Shown here piece after piece: positions 22,052-31,889 of a stretch of DNA of 32,044 nt. Positions within the stretch are counted from its first letter, which is position 1. Each line of letters opens with the position of its first letter. Under the pieces are notes generated by a model, which searched no databases, was not told the DNA's origin, and worked only from the letters and a program-made list of their open reading frames with translations. The position numbers were made by a program, and so were the translations under genes. This stretch comes from Actinomycetota bacterium (GTDB lineage: Bacteria; Actinomycetota; Thermoleophilia; Gaiellales; F1-60-MAGs149), in assembly GCA_009885805.1 (NCBI GenBank), contig VFJZ01000041.1, forward strand, positions 1-32,044, read 5' to 3'.

Positions 22052-23838
22052 GCGCCACGAACCCGATCCCGGCCAGGCCCGATACGCCGAGAGTCGCCGT
22101 CCGCACCGGTTCGATGACGGGCGCCGAGGCGATCATCCGCTGCCTCGAGGCCGAAGGCGTCGACATCTGCTGGGGTATCCCCGGCGGCGCGATCCTCCCG
22201 CTGTACGACGCCTGGGCGCGTGTCGAGCACTCCGTCCGCCACATCCTCGTCCGGCACGAGCAGGGCGCCGGGCACATGGCGCAGGGCTACGCTCGCGCGA
22301 CGGGCAAGGTCGGCGTCTGCATCGGCACGTCGGGTCCGGGTGCGACGAACCTCGTGACGCCGGTCGCCGACGCGTTCCTCGACTCGACGCCACTGATCGT
22401 CATCACGGGGCAGGTGCCGACGCACCTGATCGGTTCCGACGCCTTCCAGGAGGCCGATACGACCGGCATCTTCATGCCGATCACGAAGCACTCGTACCTG
22501 ATCACCGACGTCCGCGACATCCCGCGCGTCTTCCGCGAGGCGTTCCACATCGCGCGGACCGGGCGGCCCGGTCCGGTGCTCGTCGACATCCCGAAGGATC
22601 TCGCGAACGCAACCTTCGACTTCAGCTACCCGGAGGAGATCGATCTGCCCGGCTACCGGCCGACGCAGACCGGGCACCCGCTGCAGGTCCAGTCGGCGGC
22701 CGAGGCGATCGCGCGGGCGCGGCGCCCGGTGCTGTACGTCGGCGGCGGTGTCCTGAACGCCGACGCCTGCACGGAGTTGCACGCGTTCGCCGAGGCCGTC
22801 GGCATCCCCGTCGTCACGACGCTGATGGCGAAGGGCGCCTTCCCCGACTCGCACCCGCTGTGTCTCGGCCTGCCAGGGATGCACGGCTCGAAGTTCGCGA
22901 ACTGGGCGATGAACCGCGCCGACCTGCTCGTGACCATCGGTGCTCGCTTCGACGACCGCGTGACGGGCAAACTCGACGCCTTTGCGCCGGGCGCCAAGGT
23001 GATCCACATGGACATCGACCCGGCCGAGATCGACAAGAACCGCAAGGCCGACGTCCCGATCGTCGGTGAGCTGCGCCAGGTCCTGCCCGCCCTCACCGTC
23101 GCCTACCTCGACCTGCGCGCGGAGGACCGGATCGCCTCGAAGCGCGAGTGGAAGGACCAGGTCGAGGAGTGGCGCTTCAAGCATCCCTTCCGCTACCGAC
23201 GCGTCGGCCCGCTGAAGACGCAGTTCGTGATGGAGCGCTTCCGTGATCTGCTCGCCGACCGCGACGTGATCTGGACAACCGGTGTCGGCCAGCACCAGAT
23301 GTGGGCTGCACAGTGGCTGAAAGTCGAGAAGCCGCGGCACTTCATCACCTCCGGTGGCCTCGGCACGATGGGGTTCGGTGTCCCGGCCGCGATCGGCGCG
23401 CAGATGGCGTACCCGGACAAGACGGTCATCAACATCGACGGCGACGGCTGCTTCCAGATGACGATGCAGGAGCTCGCGACGGCCGTGTCCTATGACGTCC
23501 CGGCGATCCACGCGATCCTCAACAACGGTTGGCTCGGCATGGTGCGCCAGTGGCAACAGCTGTTCCACGGCGAGCGCTACTCCGAGACGCTGCTGCGGAA
23601 CGACCTGCCCGACTACGTGAAGCTGGCCGAGTCCTTCGGCGCACTCGGGCTTCGCGCCGAGACGGAGGCCGACGTCGACCGCGTGATCATGGAGGCCGTC
23701 GAGTCGCGACGCCCCTGCGTGATCGACTTCCGCGTCGACCACGAGGAGAAGGTCTACCCGATGGTGCCGGCCGGCGCCGGCTCGAGCGAGATGATCGACG
23801 AGCCATGGGACAACGACTGGGTGGAGGATGGCGTCTGA
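22048..23838 (+). CDS. ilvB: Acetolactate synthase, large (catalytic) subunit
   Basis: 596 residues. The three-domain ThDP enzyme is complete: [33 protein letters not shown] and [18 protein letters not shown] (catalytic Glu) in the first domain; a central domain with [20 protein letters not shown]; and the ThDP/Mg motif [19 protein letters not shown] with [17 protein letters not shown] at the C-terminal side. It condenses two pyruvates, or pyruvate and 2-oxobutyrate, to acetohydroxy acids, the first common step to Val, Leu and Ile. The start overlaps the leuB stop (ATGA) and its stop overlaps the ilvN start (TGATG). Confidence 0.97.
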   Translation: MSATNPIPARPDTPRVAVRTGSMTGAEAIIRCLEAEGVDICWGIPGGAILPLYDAWARVEHSVRHILVRHEQGAGHMAQGYARATGKVGVCIGTSGPGATNLVTPVADAFLDSTPLIVITGQVPTHLIGSDAFQEADTTGIFMPITKHSYLITDVRDIPRVFREAFHIARTGRPGPVLVDIPKDLANATFDFSYPEEIDLPGYRPTQTGHPLQVQSAAEAIARARRPVLYVGGGVLNADACTELHAFAEAVGIPVVTTLMAKGAFPDSHPLCLGLPGMHGSKFANWAMNRADLLVTIGARFDDRVTGKLDAFAPGAKVIHMDIDPAEIDKNRKADVPIVGELRQVLPALTVAYLDLRAEDRIASKREWKDQVEEWRFKHPFRYRRVGPLKTQFVMERFRDLLADRDVIWTTGVGQHQMWAAQWLKVEKPRHFITSGGLGTMGFGVPAAIGAQMAYPDKTVINIDGDGCFQMTMQELATAVSYDVPAIHAILNNGWLGMVRQWQQLFHGERYSETLLRNDLPDYVKLAESFGALGLRAETEADVDRVIMEAVESRRPCVIDFRVDHEEKVYPMVPAGAGSSEMIDEPWDNDWVEDGV

Positions 23839-24353
23839 TGCATCACACGCTGAGCGTGCTCGTCGAGAACTCGCCGGGCGTCCTCGCCCGCGTTGCCGGG
23901 CTCTTCTCCCGCCGCGGCTTCAACATCGAGAGCCTGGCGGTCGGTCCGACCGAACGGGACGATCGGTCCCGCATCACGCTGCGGGTCGACTGCTCGCAGC
24001 ACTCGATCGGACAGGTCGTCAAGCAGTTGTACAAGCTGATCAACGTGCTGAAGGTGAACGAGTTGACCGCGGACGACGCGATCGAGCGCGAGCTGATGAT
24101 CGTCCGCGTGACGGCGCAGCCCGCTGACCGGGCCGACCTGATCAGGCTCGGCGAGGTGTTTGGAGCGCGTGTCTGCGATGTCGGCCCGACATCGCTGATG
24201 TTCGAGTGCCTCGAGCATCCCGACAAGCTGCACGCCTTCGAGGAGATCCTGAAGCCGTACGGCGTCAAGGAGCTGGTCCGAACGGGCCGCGTCGCGCTGC
24301 GGAAATCGACTCCCGAACGGACGCGTTCCGGGCGCATGCGCGTCCTCGCCTGA
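23838..24353 (+). CDS. ilvN: Acetolactate synthase, regulatory small subunit
   Basis: 171 residues, the length of the long IlvN/IlvH type. An ACT domain occupies residues 2-75 ([40 protein letters not shown]). The C-terminal regulatory domain follows ([39 protein letters not shown]). It binds IlvB, raises its activity and gives valine feedback inhibition. The ATG overlaps the ilvB stop, so subunit production is coupled. Confidence 0.97.
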   Translation: MHHTLSVLVENSPGVLARVAGLFSRRGFNIESLAVGPTERDDRSRITLRVDCSQHSIGQVVKQLYKLINVLKVNELTADDAIERELMIVRVTAQPADRADLIRLGEVFGARVCDVGPTSLMFECLEHPDKLHAFEEILKPYGVKELVRTGRVALRKSTPERTRSGRMRVLA

Positions 24354-24387
24354 CGCGCCGCGCGTGATCGGCTGGAACACTGCAGCC

Positions 24388-25407
24388 ATGCCCAAGCTCT
24401 TCTACGAATCGGACGGCGACTTCTCCGCCATCGCCGGCCGCAAGATCGCCGTTCTCGGCTACGGATCACAGGGCCACGCCCACGCGCTCAACCTGAAGGA
24501 ATCCGGCGCGAACGTCACCGTCGGCGTGCGCGCCGGGTCGGACGGCTGGCGCCGCGCGGAGGCACACGGCTGGTCGCCGCAGACGCTGGCCGACGCCGTG
24601 CAGGGCGCCGACGTGATCGGCGTGTTCGTCCCCGATCACATCCAGAAGAGCCTGTGGGAGACGGTCATCGCACCGACGCTGCGGCCAGGCGTCACCGTCC
24701 TGTTCGCCCACGGCTTCGCGATTCACTTCGGCCAGATCGCTCCGCCCGCCGACGTGAACGTGATCATGGTCGCTCCGAAGGGCCCGGGCCACCTCGTCCG
24801 CCGCCTCTACAAGGAGGGCGCGGGTGTGCCGGCGCTGATCGCGATGCACCAGGACCCGACCGGTGACGCCCGCGCGCTCGCACTCGCCTGGGCGATCGGC
24901 ATCGGCGCTGCACGCGCCGGGCTGATCGAGACCACGTTCCGCGAGGAGACCGAGTCCGACCTGTTCGGCGAACAGACCGTGCTCTGCGGCGGCACCACTG
25001 CACTCGTCCAGGCGGCGTTCGAGACGCTGGTCGAGGCCGGCTACTCGCCGGAGATCGCCTACTTCGAGTGCATGCACGAGCTGAAGCTGATCGTCGACCT
25101 GATGTACGAGGGCGGCATGGACTGGATGCGCTACTCGATCTCCGACACGGCCGAGTACGGCGACATGACCCGCGGCCCGCGCGTGATCGGCCCCGAGGTG
25201 AAGGTGGCCATGAAGGAGATCCTCGAGGAGATCCAGTCGGGTCAGTTCGCACGCGAGTTCGTCGCCGAGAACCAGACGGGCCGCAGCGTCCTGAAGATGC
25301 TCCGCGAACGCGGCGCCCGCCACCAGATCGAGACCGTTGGCGCCGAGTTGCGCGCGATGATGCCGTTCGTCTCCACGGCCCGCCAGAAGGCCGAGGACGA
25401 GGGCTGA
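24388..25407 (+). CDS. ilvC: Ketol-acid reductoisomerase
   Basis: 339 residues, class I (short form). The Rossmann motif is [19 protein letters not shown]. Others are [53 protein letters not shown] and [20 protein letters not shown], the metal- and substrate-binding region of the knotted domain. It isomerises and reduces acetohydroxy acids with NAD(P)H. It starts 34 bases after ilvN. AACACT lies 6 bases upstream, so an additional leaderless start inside the operon is possible but weak. The convergent next gene ends 3 bases away. Confidence 0.97.
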   Translation: MPKLFYESDGDFSAIAGRKIAVLGYGSQGHAHALNLKESGANVTVGVRAGSDGWRRAEAHGWSPQTLADAVQGADVIGVFVPDHIQKSLWETVIAPTLRPGVTVLFAHGFAIHFGQIAPPADVNVIMVAPKGPGHLVRRLYKEGAGVPALIAMHQDPTGDARALALAWAIGIGAARAGLIETTFREETESDLFGEQTVLCGGTTALVQAAFETLVEAGYSPEIAYFECMHELKLIVDLMYEGGMDWMRYSISDTAEYGDMTRGPRVIGPEVKVAMKEILEEIQSGQFAREFVAENQTGRSVLKMLRERGARHQIETVGAELRAMMPFVSTARQKAEDEG

Positions 25408-25410
25408 CGC

Positions 25411-26019
25411 TCAGTTGATCGCGAGCTGCGCGCGATGCAGGGCGACACGCACCTGCGTCGCCGGCAGCCGCTCGTTGAAGAGCGGCGACATCGTCGCGTG
25501 AGTGAGCAGCCGATCGAGCAGGGCGACTGCCGTCGGGTGGACCTTCGACGCCGGCCGCGCGAGGTGGAAGGCGACGGCGATGAACTCGTCGCGGTACTCG
25601 CGGATCCGCGAGTAGCAGGGAGCCAGAGCAGCGCCTGACGGCTCGAAGCCGTCAGCCTCCAACACCAGTCGGCCGATCACGGCCGCCATCTTCGTCCGCG
25701 TCACCGGTGTCACGAGCACCGCCGCGGCGCGCCGGACGTCGGCGATCTCGTAGGCGGACCGCTGACGGACGAGTCGCGCGATCAACGCCGAACGATCGGC
25801 GCGCGCGTACAGGCAGACGACGCCGCCGGCAAGGGCGCCGGCAGTCGCGGCGAGGCCGACGGCTGCCTGCCCGGCGACGAGCAGCACGCCACCGCCGATC
25901 GCGGCCGCCGCTGCACCACCGAGTGCGTCCCTGGCGCGAGCGCGGAGTTTGTCCAGGGCGGCGCGAGCAAGGAACGGGTCGACGGCGTGCTCGTAGATGA
26001 TCGACGCCGGCTCGTGCAT
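25411..26019 (-). CDS. Hypothetical protein with a central membrane hairpin
   Basis: 202 residues. Two adjacent hydrophobic stretches at about residues 34-70 (AAAAAIGGGVLLVAGQAAVG, LAATAGALAGGVVCLYA) form a probable membrane hairpin. The rest is soluble and helical (RADRSALIARLVRQRSAYEI, VRRAAAVLVTPVTRTKMAAV). There are no catalytic motifs and I do not recognise the family. The ATG has no Shine-Dalgarno or well-spaced -10 box. It is convergent with ilvC and diverges from the thioredoxin-like lipoprotein, so it is probably monocistronic. Coding is supported by consistent third-position GC and the membrane pattern. Confidence 0.65.
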   Translation of the reverse strand: MHEPASIIYEHAVDPFLARAALDKLRARARDALGGAAAAAIGGGVLLVAGQAAVGLAATAGALAGGVVCLYARADRSALIARLVRQRSAYEIADVRRAAAVLVTPVTRTKMAAVIGRLVLEADGFEPSGAALAPCYSRIREYRDEFIAVAFHLARPASKVHPTAVALLDRLLTHATMSPLFNERLPATQVRVALHRAQLAIN

Positions 26020-26059
26020 CTTCAGTGCATCGGCACCGCTCGGGTGCTGCTTGACCGGC

Positions 26060-26065
26060 TACGCT
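26060..26065 (+). promoter_or_regulatory. -10 box of leaderless promoter, thioredoxin-like lipoprotein
   Basis: TACGCT, 7 bases before the ATG at 26073. No Shine-Dalgarno is present. Confidence 0.55.
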
Positions 26066-26072
26066 CAGACGG

Positions 26073-26996
26073 ATGCGACCCGTGATCGTCGGTCTGATGG
26101 CTGCCGTCGCCCTTGTTGTGGCCGCGTGCGGCGGCGACACCACGTCCGATCGGGCCCTGGCCGACGTGCTGGGGATCCCGAAGGATCGGGACGAGGTCGT
26201 CACACCGGAGGTGCTGGTGCCCGCGGGCCAGGAGTTCGTCGCAGGTGCTCCGATCCGGATCCCGCTCGGCCTGCTGCGCAAGGATGGCACGCACTTCAAG
26301 CCGGACTCCGAGCAGATCGACGTCTACCTGGCGTCATCGAACCTGAGCATCCCGATCGGGCCGTTCCCGGCGACCTACGTCCCGATCGAGGCGCCCGGCG
26401 TCGAGTTGGCGCCGGAGGATATCCAGGGCATCTGGGTCGCCCAGGTGACGGTCGACGTGCCGGGCAGCTACTTCATCGCGGCGACGTACACGCTTGACGG
26501 CGCCCGGTCGAGCGCGAGTGGCGGCATCGTCCTCACCGACGCGCCGACGACGCCGCCGATCGGCGCGAAGGCGCCGCCGTCGCAATCTCCGACGATCGAG
26601 AGCGTCGACGGCGACGTCTCCAGGCTGACGACGGCGAACCCGCCCGATCGAACGCTCCTCGAGCACTCGATCGCCGACTCGATCACCGCCGGGACGCCGT
26701 TCGTCGTCGCGTTCGCGACCCCGCTGTACTGCACCAGTCGGCTGTGCGGTCCGACCGTCAAGATCGTCGAGGAGGTGCAGCGCCGCCTGGCGGACACGCC
26801 GATGCGCTTCATCCACGTCGAGATCTTCGCCGACAACGATCCGGCGAAGGGCCCGAACGCGTGGGTGCGGGAGTGGGGCCTGCCCTCCGAGCCCTGGGTG
26901 TTCGTCGTCGGCGCGGACGGCACGGTCCGCGCAAAGTTCGAGGGCGCGGTCGGCGTGGACGAGCTCGAGCTCGCCGCGCGGGCCGCAGTCAGTTGA
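26073..26996 (+). CDS. Lipoprotein with thioredoxin-fold domain (CX4C)
   Basis: 307 residues. A lipoprotein signal (VVAAC, Cys19) is followed by an Ig-like beta region at about 45-155 (APIRIPLGLLRKDGTHFKPD, GIWVAQVTVDVPGSYFIAAT). A thioredoxin-like domain spans about 195-305: FVVAFATPLYC with Cys220, CTSRLC with Cys225, FIHVEIFADNDPAKGPN, then WGLPSEPWVFVVGADG, which carries the cis-Pro. The two Cys are four residues apart, not two as in thioredoxin or three as in Sco proteins. A redox or copper-handling role outside the membrane is plausible but not shown. It is leaderless and its 3' end overlaps the FIST gene by 8 bases. Confidence 0.8.
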   Translation: MRPVIVGLMAAVALVVAACGGDTTSDRALADVLGIPKDRDEVVTPEVLVPAGQEFVAGAPIRIPLGLLRKDGTHFKPDSEQIDVYLASSNLSIPIGPFPATYVPIEAPGVELAPEDIQGIWVAQVTVDVPGSYFIAATYTLDGARSSASGGIVLTDAPTTPPIGAKAPPSQSPTIESVDGDVSRLTTANPPDRTLLEHSIADSITAGTPFVVAFATPLYCTSRLCGPTVKIVEEVQRRLADTPMRFIHVEIFADNDPAKGPNAWVREWGLPSEPWVFVVGADGTVRAKFEGAVGVDELELAARAAVS

Positions 26997-28095
26997 GCAA
27001 CGCGAGGGTGGCCGTGAAGCCGTGGACGTGGTTGCGGCCGCCGACGGGCCCGATCTCGCCCTGACAGAACAGGCCGGCGGACGGCACGCCGAGCAGGCGC
27101 TCGACCATCGCCGCATCGTGATCCGGAGCGGTGAACAGGCGGCTACCGCGGCCGTTGCAGGAGAAGACGAGCGCGGCACCGCCGCCGCCGGCGCTCGTCA
27201 GCACCTGCTGGAGCTCGCTCGCCGCCGACGCCTCGTCCCGCACGTGGAAGCGGAACGTCTGGCCGACGCGTGGGACGTCGCCGACGATCAGCGCGCCGCG
27301 CTCGGCGTCGGCGCCGAGCAGGACCCGCACGAGATAGTCCCCGACGCCGTAGTCGGGACGGTTCTCGTCGATCACCAGCCCTGCGAGGAGCCCGTTGCGA
27401 ACGAGGCTCTGGTCGGCCGGCGGTAGCGAGGCGACGATGTCCCGCAGCTTCGTCAGCGCGGGCACACCGGCAAGCTCGAGCAGCGCGTTGCCCGAGGCCG
27501 CCGTCACGACCAGATCAGGGCCGACCGGGCGGCAGCCCTGCGAGACGAGCGGTCGCGCGACCGACGCCGGCAGGACGATGCCGACCGCACCGGCCCGCAG
27601 GACACCGCCGTCACGGAACAGCCGCGCCTGCCCCGCACCGCCACCCCCCGCGAGCCCGCCGACGGCCGCGGCCGTGGTACCCAGACGGGTCACGAGGTCA
27701 GCGATGTCGAACGTGTAGGGGTCGGTGAGGACCACGAGCAGGGAGCCGTCCGGCACGGCGGGCAGGCCGCCGAGATCGGCGAGGGTGTGGAACGCGGTCA
27801 GATCGACGTCAGGCAGCGAGGCGGCCAGAACGGAGACGGCCGGCTCATCCTCGACCTCACGTCCGCAGCCGAGCACCCCCGAGACGCCGACGGCGCCGAC
27901 GAGAGCCCGCGGCGCGAGGTGGTCATGGACGAGCGGGCCAATGCGGACGGCGTCCGCTCCGTACGCGCCGGCGACGAAGACGAAGACGAGGTCGGCGCGG
28001 GCGCCGTCGAGGGCGGCGGCGGCATCGGCCGCGGCTGCCGACGCGGCCGCCTCGGGGTCACGGTCGAGCGCGATGCCAGCGCCGAAGCGGTGCAC
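26989..28095 (-). CDS. FIST N- and C-domain signal-sensing protein
   Basis: 368 residues from GTG 28095. The N-terminal FIST domain is at about 5-190 ([69 protein letters not shown]). The FIST_C domain is at about 200-345 and ends with [14 protein letters not shown], then [24 protein letters not shown] domains are thought to bind small ligands such as amino acids; here the protein stands alone without kinase or cyclase output. It is cytoplasmic, with no signal peptide. The GTG is fixed by TACCAT 6 bases upstream. It diverges from the cyclophilin gene. Confidence 0.85.
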   Translation of the reverse strand: MHRFGAGIALDRDPEAAASAAAADAAAALDGARADLVFVFVAGAYGADAVRIGPLVHDHLAPRALVGAVGVSGVLGCGREVEDEPAVSVLAASLPDVDLTAFHTLADLGGLPAVPDGSLLVVLTDPYTFDIADLVTRLGTTAAAVGGLAGGGGAGQARLFRDGGVLRAGAVGIVLPASVARPLVSQGCRPVGPDLVVTAASGNALLELAGVPALTKLRDIVASLPPADQSLVRNGLLAGLVIDENRPDYGVGDYLVRVLLGADAERGALIVGDVPRVGQTFRFHVRDEASAASELQQVLTSAGGGGAALVFSCNGRGSRLFTAPDHDAAMVERLLGVPSAGLFCQGEIGPVGGRNHVHGFTATLALLN

Positions 28096-28101
28096 GTGGC
28101 C

Positions 28102-28111
28102 ATGGTACCGT
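28102..28111. promoter_or_regulatory. Bidirectional -10 element sharing one TA (FIST gene / cyclophilin)
   Basis: ATGGTACCGT contains TACCAT on the minus strand (28107-28102), 6 bases from the FIST GTG, and TACCGT on the plus strand (28106-28111), 7 bases from the cyclophilin ATG. The central TA is common to both boxes. Confidence 0.6.
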
Positions 28112-28118
28112 CCGCCGC

Positions 28119-28574
28119 ATGCCCGACACCGCCACCCTCACAACGAACCTCGGAACGATCGAGGTCGAACTGTTCCCCGACGACGCGCCCGAGACGGTCG
28201 CGAACTTCGCCAAGCTCGCCGGCGAGGGCTTCTACGACGGCCTGACGTTCCACCGCGTCATCCCGGACTTCATGATCCAGGGTGGCTGCCCGACCGGCGA
28301 CGGGCGCGGCGGGCCGGGCTACAAGTTCGAGGACGAGGCGAACGACAAGCGGATCGTGCGCGGCGCGCTGGCGATGGCAAACGCCGGGCCGAACACGAAC
28401 GGGTCGCAGTTCTTCATCGTCACCGCGGAGGCCTGCTCCTGGCTCGACGGCAAGCACACCGTCTTCGGCCAGGTGACGGCAGGACTCGACATCGTCGACG
28501 CGATCTGCGCGACTGACCGCGACGGCCAGGACCGCCCGAGGACGGCGGTCACCATGTCCGTCGCGATCGACTGA
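28119..28574 (+). CDS. Cyclophilin-type peptidyl-prolyl cis-trans isomerase
   Basis: 151 residues, a single minimal cyclophilin domain. Seen: [38 protein letters not shown] (catalytic Arg in FHR), [20 protein letters not shown], and [20 protein letters not shown]. There is no signal peptide, so it works in the cytoplasm as a folding helper. The ATG is leaderless from the shared -10 element. It converges with the PRC-barrel gene with an 11-base gap. Confidence 0.95.
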   Translation: MPDTATLTTNLGTIEVELFPDDAPETVANFAKLAGEGFYDGLTFHRVIPDFMIQGGCPTGDGRGGPGYKFEDEANDKRIVRGALAMANAGPNTNGSQFFIVTAEACSWLDGKHTVFGQVTAGLDIVDAICATDRDGQDRPRTAVTMSVAID

Positions 28575-28585
28575 CGAGCGACGGT

Positions 28586-29104
28586 TCAGGCGACGCGGAT
28601 GGCGTCGCCCGAGATCGACAGCGACTCACGCGGGACGAGCGTGCCGTCCTCGAGTTCCAGCGCGAGCACGTCGCCCGTCGCGAGGTCGGCGACGACATCG
28701 GCGACGCGCACCGGCATGCGATCGCGGCGGCGCGAGGCGGGCGTGTCGAGCAGGTCCGGCAGCGTCAGCCCGGCCTGGTCGTAGTAGCACACCTCCTCGA
28801 CCAGATGCAGCGGCGAATCGAGCTCGATGCCGGACGGACCGAGGGCGACGACCGCGACCAGCGGCACGAACCGCCGCTCGCCGTCGGCGAGCCGCACATC
28901 GAAGCCGGCGACGCGTCGCGCCTCCGCGTCGAACACGACCTCGGCGATCGCGCCGACGTGGACGCCGGCCACGGACACTGCCCGGAGCCGGATCCGATCC
29001 CGGTGGAGGTGGATGCTTCCGGTGTCGCTGAGAGTCGGACCGTGCAGGGCGGTGTCGTCGTGTCGGGCGTCAAGGACGGACTCGATCGTTGCGGTCGTCG
29101 TCAT
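28586..29104 (-). CDS. PRC-barrel domain protein
   Basis: 172 residues. Two PRC-barrel-like halves are visible. The first is at about 38-95 (RAVSVAGVHVGAIAEVVFDA, VAGFDVRLADGERRFVPLVA). The second is at about 130-170 (MPVRVADVVADLATGDVLAL, LVPRESLSISGDAIRVA). PRC barrels occur in RimM and in photosynthetic reaction centre H subunits, and in many stand-alone proteins of unknown role. No signal peptide or membrane segment is seen. The ATG has TAGGGT 6 bases upstream and so looks leaderless. Confidence 0.78.
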   Translation of the reverse strand: MTTTATIESVLDARHDDTALHGPTLSDTGSIHLHRDRIRLRAVSVAGVHVGAIAEVVFDAEARRVAGFDVRLADGERRFVPLVAVVALGPSGIELDSPLHLVEEVCYYDQAGLTLPDLLDTPASRRRDRMPVRVADVVADLATGDVLALELEDGTLVPRESLSISGDAIRVA

Positions 29105-29110
29105 GCCCCC

Positions 29111-29116
29111 ACCCTA
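29111..29116 (-). promoter_or_regulatory. -10 box of leaderless promoter, PRC-barrel gene
   Basis: TAGGGT on the minus strand, 6 bases before the ATG at 29104. Confidence 0.45.
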
Positions 29117-29456
29117 TGGTCGCTGCGTCGCATCACCATCACACCATGATCACGATCCGGTCACGGACCCGGACCGAATCACCCGCAAGAGGGGTGTCTT
29201 CGGCCCGAACCTGCGTCAGACTTCCGATTGTGTTGAGCAACCTTCCGACGCAACTCGCGGCGCCCGTCAGGGTCGTCCGCGCAGTCGTCGGGTAGCTCCC
29301 TCCCCGCCCCAGCCGCGCCGCCTCCCCCGACGGACGCCAGCCGGATCTTCCGGCCTCGTGGCGCCCGCCGGCGCAAACGTGCCGCACCGTCTCCTCCCGA
29401 CGCGTGCGGACGGCACTGGCGGGTCCCACGAGGGCCGGGGCCAGTCGCCCCCCCTC
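29117..29456. other. Intergenic region without recognised feature
   Basis: About 340 bases lie between the PRC-barrel promoter and the end of the S9 peptidase gene. Short open frames here have shadow-like compositions and no plausible starts. Several GC-rich inverted segments exist but no T-run. No known riboswitch or RNA was recognised, though an RNA cannot be excluded. Confidence 0.4.
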
Positions 29457-31175
29457 TCACACACCCAGGTGGCGCTCGAGAAACGAGGCCACCTGGGTGT
29501 ACCCGTCGATCCGGTTCGCGAGGCGGACGAGCCCGTGCCCCTCGTCCTCGTAGCGGAGGTAGATCACCTCGCGCCCCCGCGCTCGCAGCGCGTCGACGAT
29601 CTGCTCGGCCTCCGAGACCGGCACGCGCGGGTCGTTGGCGCCGTGGATGACGAGCAACGGCACGACGATGCGGTCGACGCGATGGATCGGCGAGAGGCGC
29701 GTCAGCAGCTCGCGGTCGTGCTCGAGCGTGCCGTACTCCGCCTCGCGCAGCGCGCGGCGGTACGCGCCGGTGCGCTCGAGGAACGTCACGAGGTTGGCGA
29801 TGCCGACGACATCGACCGCCGCGCGCCAGAGATCCGGGTACTCGCTGATGGCGGCGAGCGTCATGTAGCCGCCGTACGAGCCTCCCATCACGGCGACGGG
29901 AACGCCGCGGTCGGCGCCCAGCAGCCGCGCGAGCTCGGCGAGATCGCGCACGGCATCCGGGCGACGCTCGACGTCGTCGAGCGAGGCGAACGTCTTGCCG
30001 TAGCCGGTCGAGCCGCGGACGTTCGGCACGGCGACGGTGATACCGCGGGCCGCCAGGTACTGCACGACCGGGTTCAGCGCCGGACGCGACTGCGCCTCGG
30101 GGCCGCCGTGGACGTAGCAGACGGTCGGAGCGTCCGACGGTCCGTAGAGCAGGTAGGGGATGCGGACGCCATCCGATGCCTCGAACGCCTCATCCGTTGG
30201 CCGTCGCAGCGACGACGGCGCGACGCCGCCGCCGTCGGCCCGGGTGACGCGCGAAGCCACCCCGTCGATCACCCAGACGTCCGTCGGAGCGTCGGGCGGC
30301 GAGACGTGCAGCGCCAGGCGCCGGCCGTCCGCGGCGAACGCCAATCCGCCGTAGACGCCGACCGGCAGGCCAGCGGTCGCTGTTCCATCGAGCGTCAGCT
30401 CGCTGCAGCCGCCGACGTTGCGCAGGACCGCCACCCGTCCGGTGCAGGAGACCGCGATCCCCTCGACATCGGCGTCGTCGGCGGTCAGGGACGACCGCCC
30501 GCCCTCGAGGTCGAGGCGGACGAGCCGTGTGAACTCCGCGTCGCGGTCCGACGCGAACAGCACCGATCCGTCGCCATCGAAGGCCGCCGGCAGCGCCTGC
30601 TCGGGCGCGACGTGCGGTGTCAGCGAGACCGTCGCGCCGGAGCTCGCGTCAACCAGCAGCAGCTCGTGATCGACGTTGGAGTGGGCGCGGCCGACGAGGA
30701 TTCCGCTTTCGCTCCAGTCGCAGACGACGTTCCAGCCCTCCAGCAAGGCGAGTTCCTGCACGACGCCGGTGGCGATGTCGACAACGGCGAGATCGAAGTC
30801 GACGCCGTTGCGCGCCGTGTGAGTGAAGGCGAGGCGCGCGCCGTCTCGCGAGAAGCAGCCGAGCGTGTGGATGGCGTCGACGACGACCAGCGGCCGGTCC
30901 GGTTCGGCGAGGTACAGCCGCGCCCGCTCGTCGCCGCCGACGTCACGGCTGAAGGCGAGCGCGGAGCCGTCAGGCGGCGCGACGATCGCCATCACGCGCT
31001 CACCCTCGCGCGTCAGGAGGTCGGGCCAGCCGCCGGCGGCTGGCATCACCCACGCCTGCGGCAGCCCGATCGTGTCGGCGATGAACGCGAGCCGCCGGCC
31101 TCCGTCGAGCCACTGCGGCGAATGCGCGCTGCGGATCCGCAGGTACGAGCGGATGTCGGGAGCGCCGTCTACCAC
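29457..31175 (-). CDS. S9-family (acylaminoacyl/prolyl oligopeptidase-type) serine peptidase
   Basis: 572 residues from GTG 31175. The N-terminal half is a beta-propeller built of TolB-like repeats ([58 protein letters not shown]). The C-terminal alpha/beta-hydrolase domain starts near residue 350 with [12 protein letters not shown]. Its triad is Ser433 in [10 protein letters not shown], Asp515 in [14 protein letters not shown] and His547 in YEDEGHGL. It should cleave short peptides or acyl-peptides in the cytoplasm, since no signal peptide is present. The GTG overlaps the end of the SDR gene by 7 bases, implying one transcript. Longer in-frame extension upstream runs antisense to rnpB and is not real. 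Confidence 0.9.
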   Translation of the reverse strand: MVDGAPDIRSYLRIRSAHSPQWLDGGRRLAFIADTIGLPQAWVMPAAGGWPDLLTREGERVMAIVAPPDGSALAFSRDVGGDERARLYLAEPDRPLVVVDAIHTLGCFSRDGARLAFTHTARNGVDFDLAVVDIATGVVQELALLEGWNVVCDWSESGILVGRAHSNVDHELLLVDASSGATVSLTPHVAPEQALPAAFDGDGSVLFASDRDAEFTRLVRLDLEGGRSSLTADDADVEGIAVSCTGRVAVLRNVGGCSELTLDGTATAGLPVGVYGGLAFAADGRRLALHVSPPDAPTDVWVIDGVASRVTRADGGGVAPSSLRRPTDEAFEASDGVRIPYLLYGPSDAPTVCYVHGGPEAQSRPALNPVVQYLAARGITVAVPNVRGSTGYGKTFASLDDVERRPDAVRDLAELARLLGADRGVPVAVMGGSYGGYMTLAAISEYPDLWRAAVDVVGIANLVTFLERTGAYRRALREAEYGTLEHDRELLTRLSPIHRVDRIVVPLLVIHGANDPRVPVSEAEQIVDALRARGREVIYLRYEDEGHGLVRLANRIDGYTQVASFLERHLGV

Positions 31176-31858
31176 GGGATCTCGAGGCAGCCGCGCCAGA
31201 AGCGACCGGTCGGGCCGCCGTCGGGGAGCGTCGCGAGATACAGCGCCGTGACGGCCGCCTCCTCGGGCGTCACCGTCGCTGCGGGCCCGCCCATCGCCGT
31301 CTTCACCCAACCGGGGTGCATCGCGTTGACGAGGATGCCATCGCCAGCAAGCTCGGTGGCGGTGCAGGCCACGAACGCGTTGACGGCGGCCTTCGAGACG
31401 CGGTAGGGGAGCGAGCCGCCCGTCATGCCGCCCGCGAACTGCCCCATGGTCGACGACACGACGACGATCCGGGCCGCGTCGGCGGCCCGCAGCTGCGGCA
31501 GCAGCGCCTGGGTCAGGCCAATGGGAGCGACGACGTTGACCGCGAAGCAGACGTCGAGATCGTCCCGCAACGCGTCGTCGACGCCGCCCCGGCGCAGGAC
31601 GCCGGCGTTGTGCACGAGGACGTCGAGTTCCGGCGCGAGCGTGGCGACGCGCGCGGCCACCTCGGCGATGCCGGCGGCATCGCCCAGATCCCCGGCGACC
31701 GGTTCGCCGCCGACCTCCTCGGCGGCGCGGCGGGCGTCGTCCTCCGTACGGGCGTGACAGATCACCCTGCCCCCCTGGTCGGCGAAGGCGCGCGCGATCG
31801 CCGGCCCGATGCCTCGGCTGGTACCGGTCACGAGCGCGGTCCGTCCGTTGATCTGCAT
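31169..31858 (-). CDS. Short-chain dehydrogenase/reductase
   Basis: 229 residues, the classical SDR size. Seen: ALVTGTSRGIGPAIARAFA (cofactor-binding TGxxxGIG), VLVHNAGVLRR (NAG), VVVSSTMGQF (catalytic Ser), YRVSKAAVNAFVA (Tyr and Lys of YxxxK), and HPGWVKTAMGG. The substrate is not deducible. It is the first gene of a pair with the S9 peptidase and is leaderless from a TACGCT 6 bases upstream. It diverges from rnpB. Confidence 0.92.
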   Translation of the reverse strand: MQINGRTALVTGTSRGIGPAIARAFADQGGRVICHARTEDDARRAAEEVGGEPVAGDLGDAAGIAEVAARVATLAPELDVLVHNAGVLRRGGVDDALRDDLDVCFAVNVVAPIGLTQALLPQLRAADAARIVVVSSTMGQFAGGMTGGSLPYRVSKAAVNAFVACTATELAGDGILVNAMHPGWVKTAMGGPAATVTPEEAAVTALYLATLPDGGPTGRFWRGCLEIPW

Positions 31859-31864
31859 GGGCGA

Positions 31865-31870
31865 AGCGTA
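31865..31870 (-). promoter_or_regulatory. -10 box of leaderless promoter, SDR-S9 peptidase operon
   Basis: TACGCT on the minus strand, 6 bases before the ATG at 31858. Confidence 0.5.
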
Positions 31871-31877
31871 GGCGCGG

Positions 31878-31883
31878 TACGAT
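31878..31883 (+). promoter_or_regulatory. -10 box of rnpB
   Basis: TACGAT, 6 bases before the predicted RNase P RNA 5' end at 31890. The opposing SDR -10 box is 7 bases away. Confidence 0.5.
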
Positions 31884-31889
31884 GGTCGC

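Noticed and set aside
21601-23742. A 713-codon minus-strand frame opposite leuB and ilvB
   Set aside because: leuB and ilvB are unambiguous on the plus strand; the opposite frame has shadow composition.
29139-29429. A 96-codon minus-strand frame in the intergenic region
   Set aside because: It has no -10 box or Shine-Dalgarno at its start, no recognisable motif and a shadow-like Arg/Gly-rich N-terminus.
28827-31406. An 859-codon plus-strand open frame opposite the PRC-barrel, S9 peptidase and SDR genes
   Set aside because: It crosses several well-identified minus-strand genes, has a composition dominated by Arg/Asp/Ala and no motif. It is a shadow caused by high GC.
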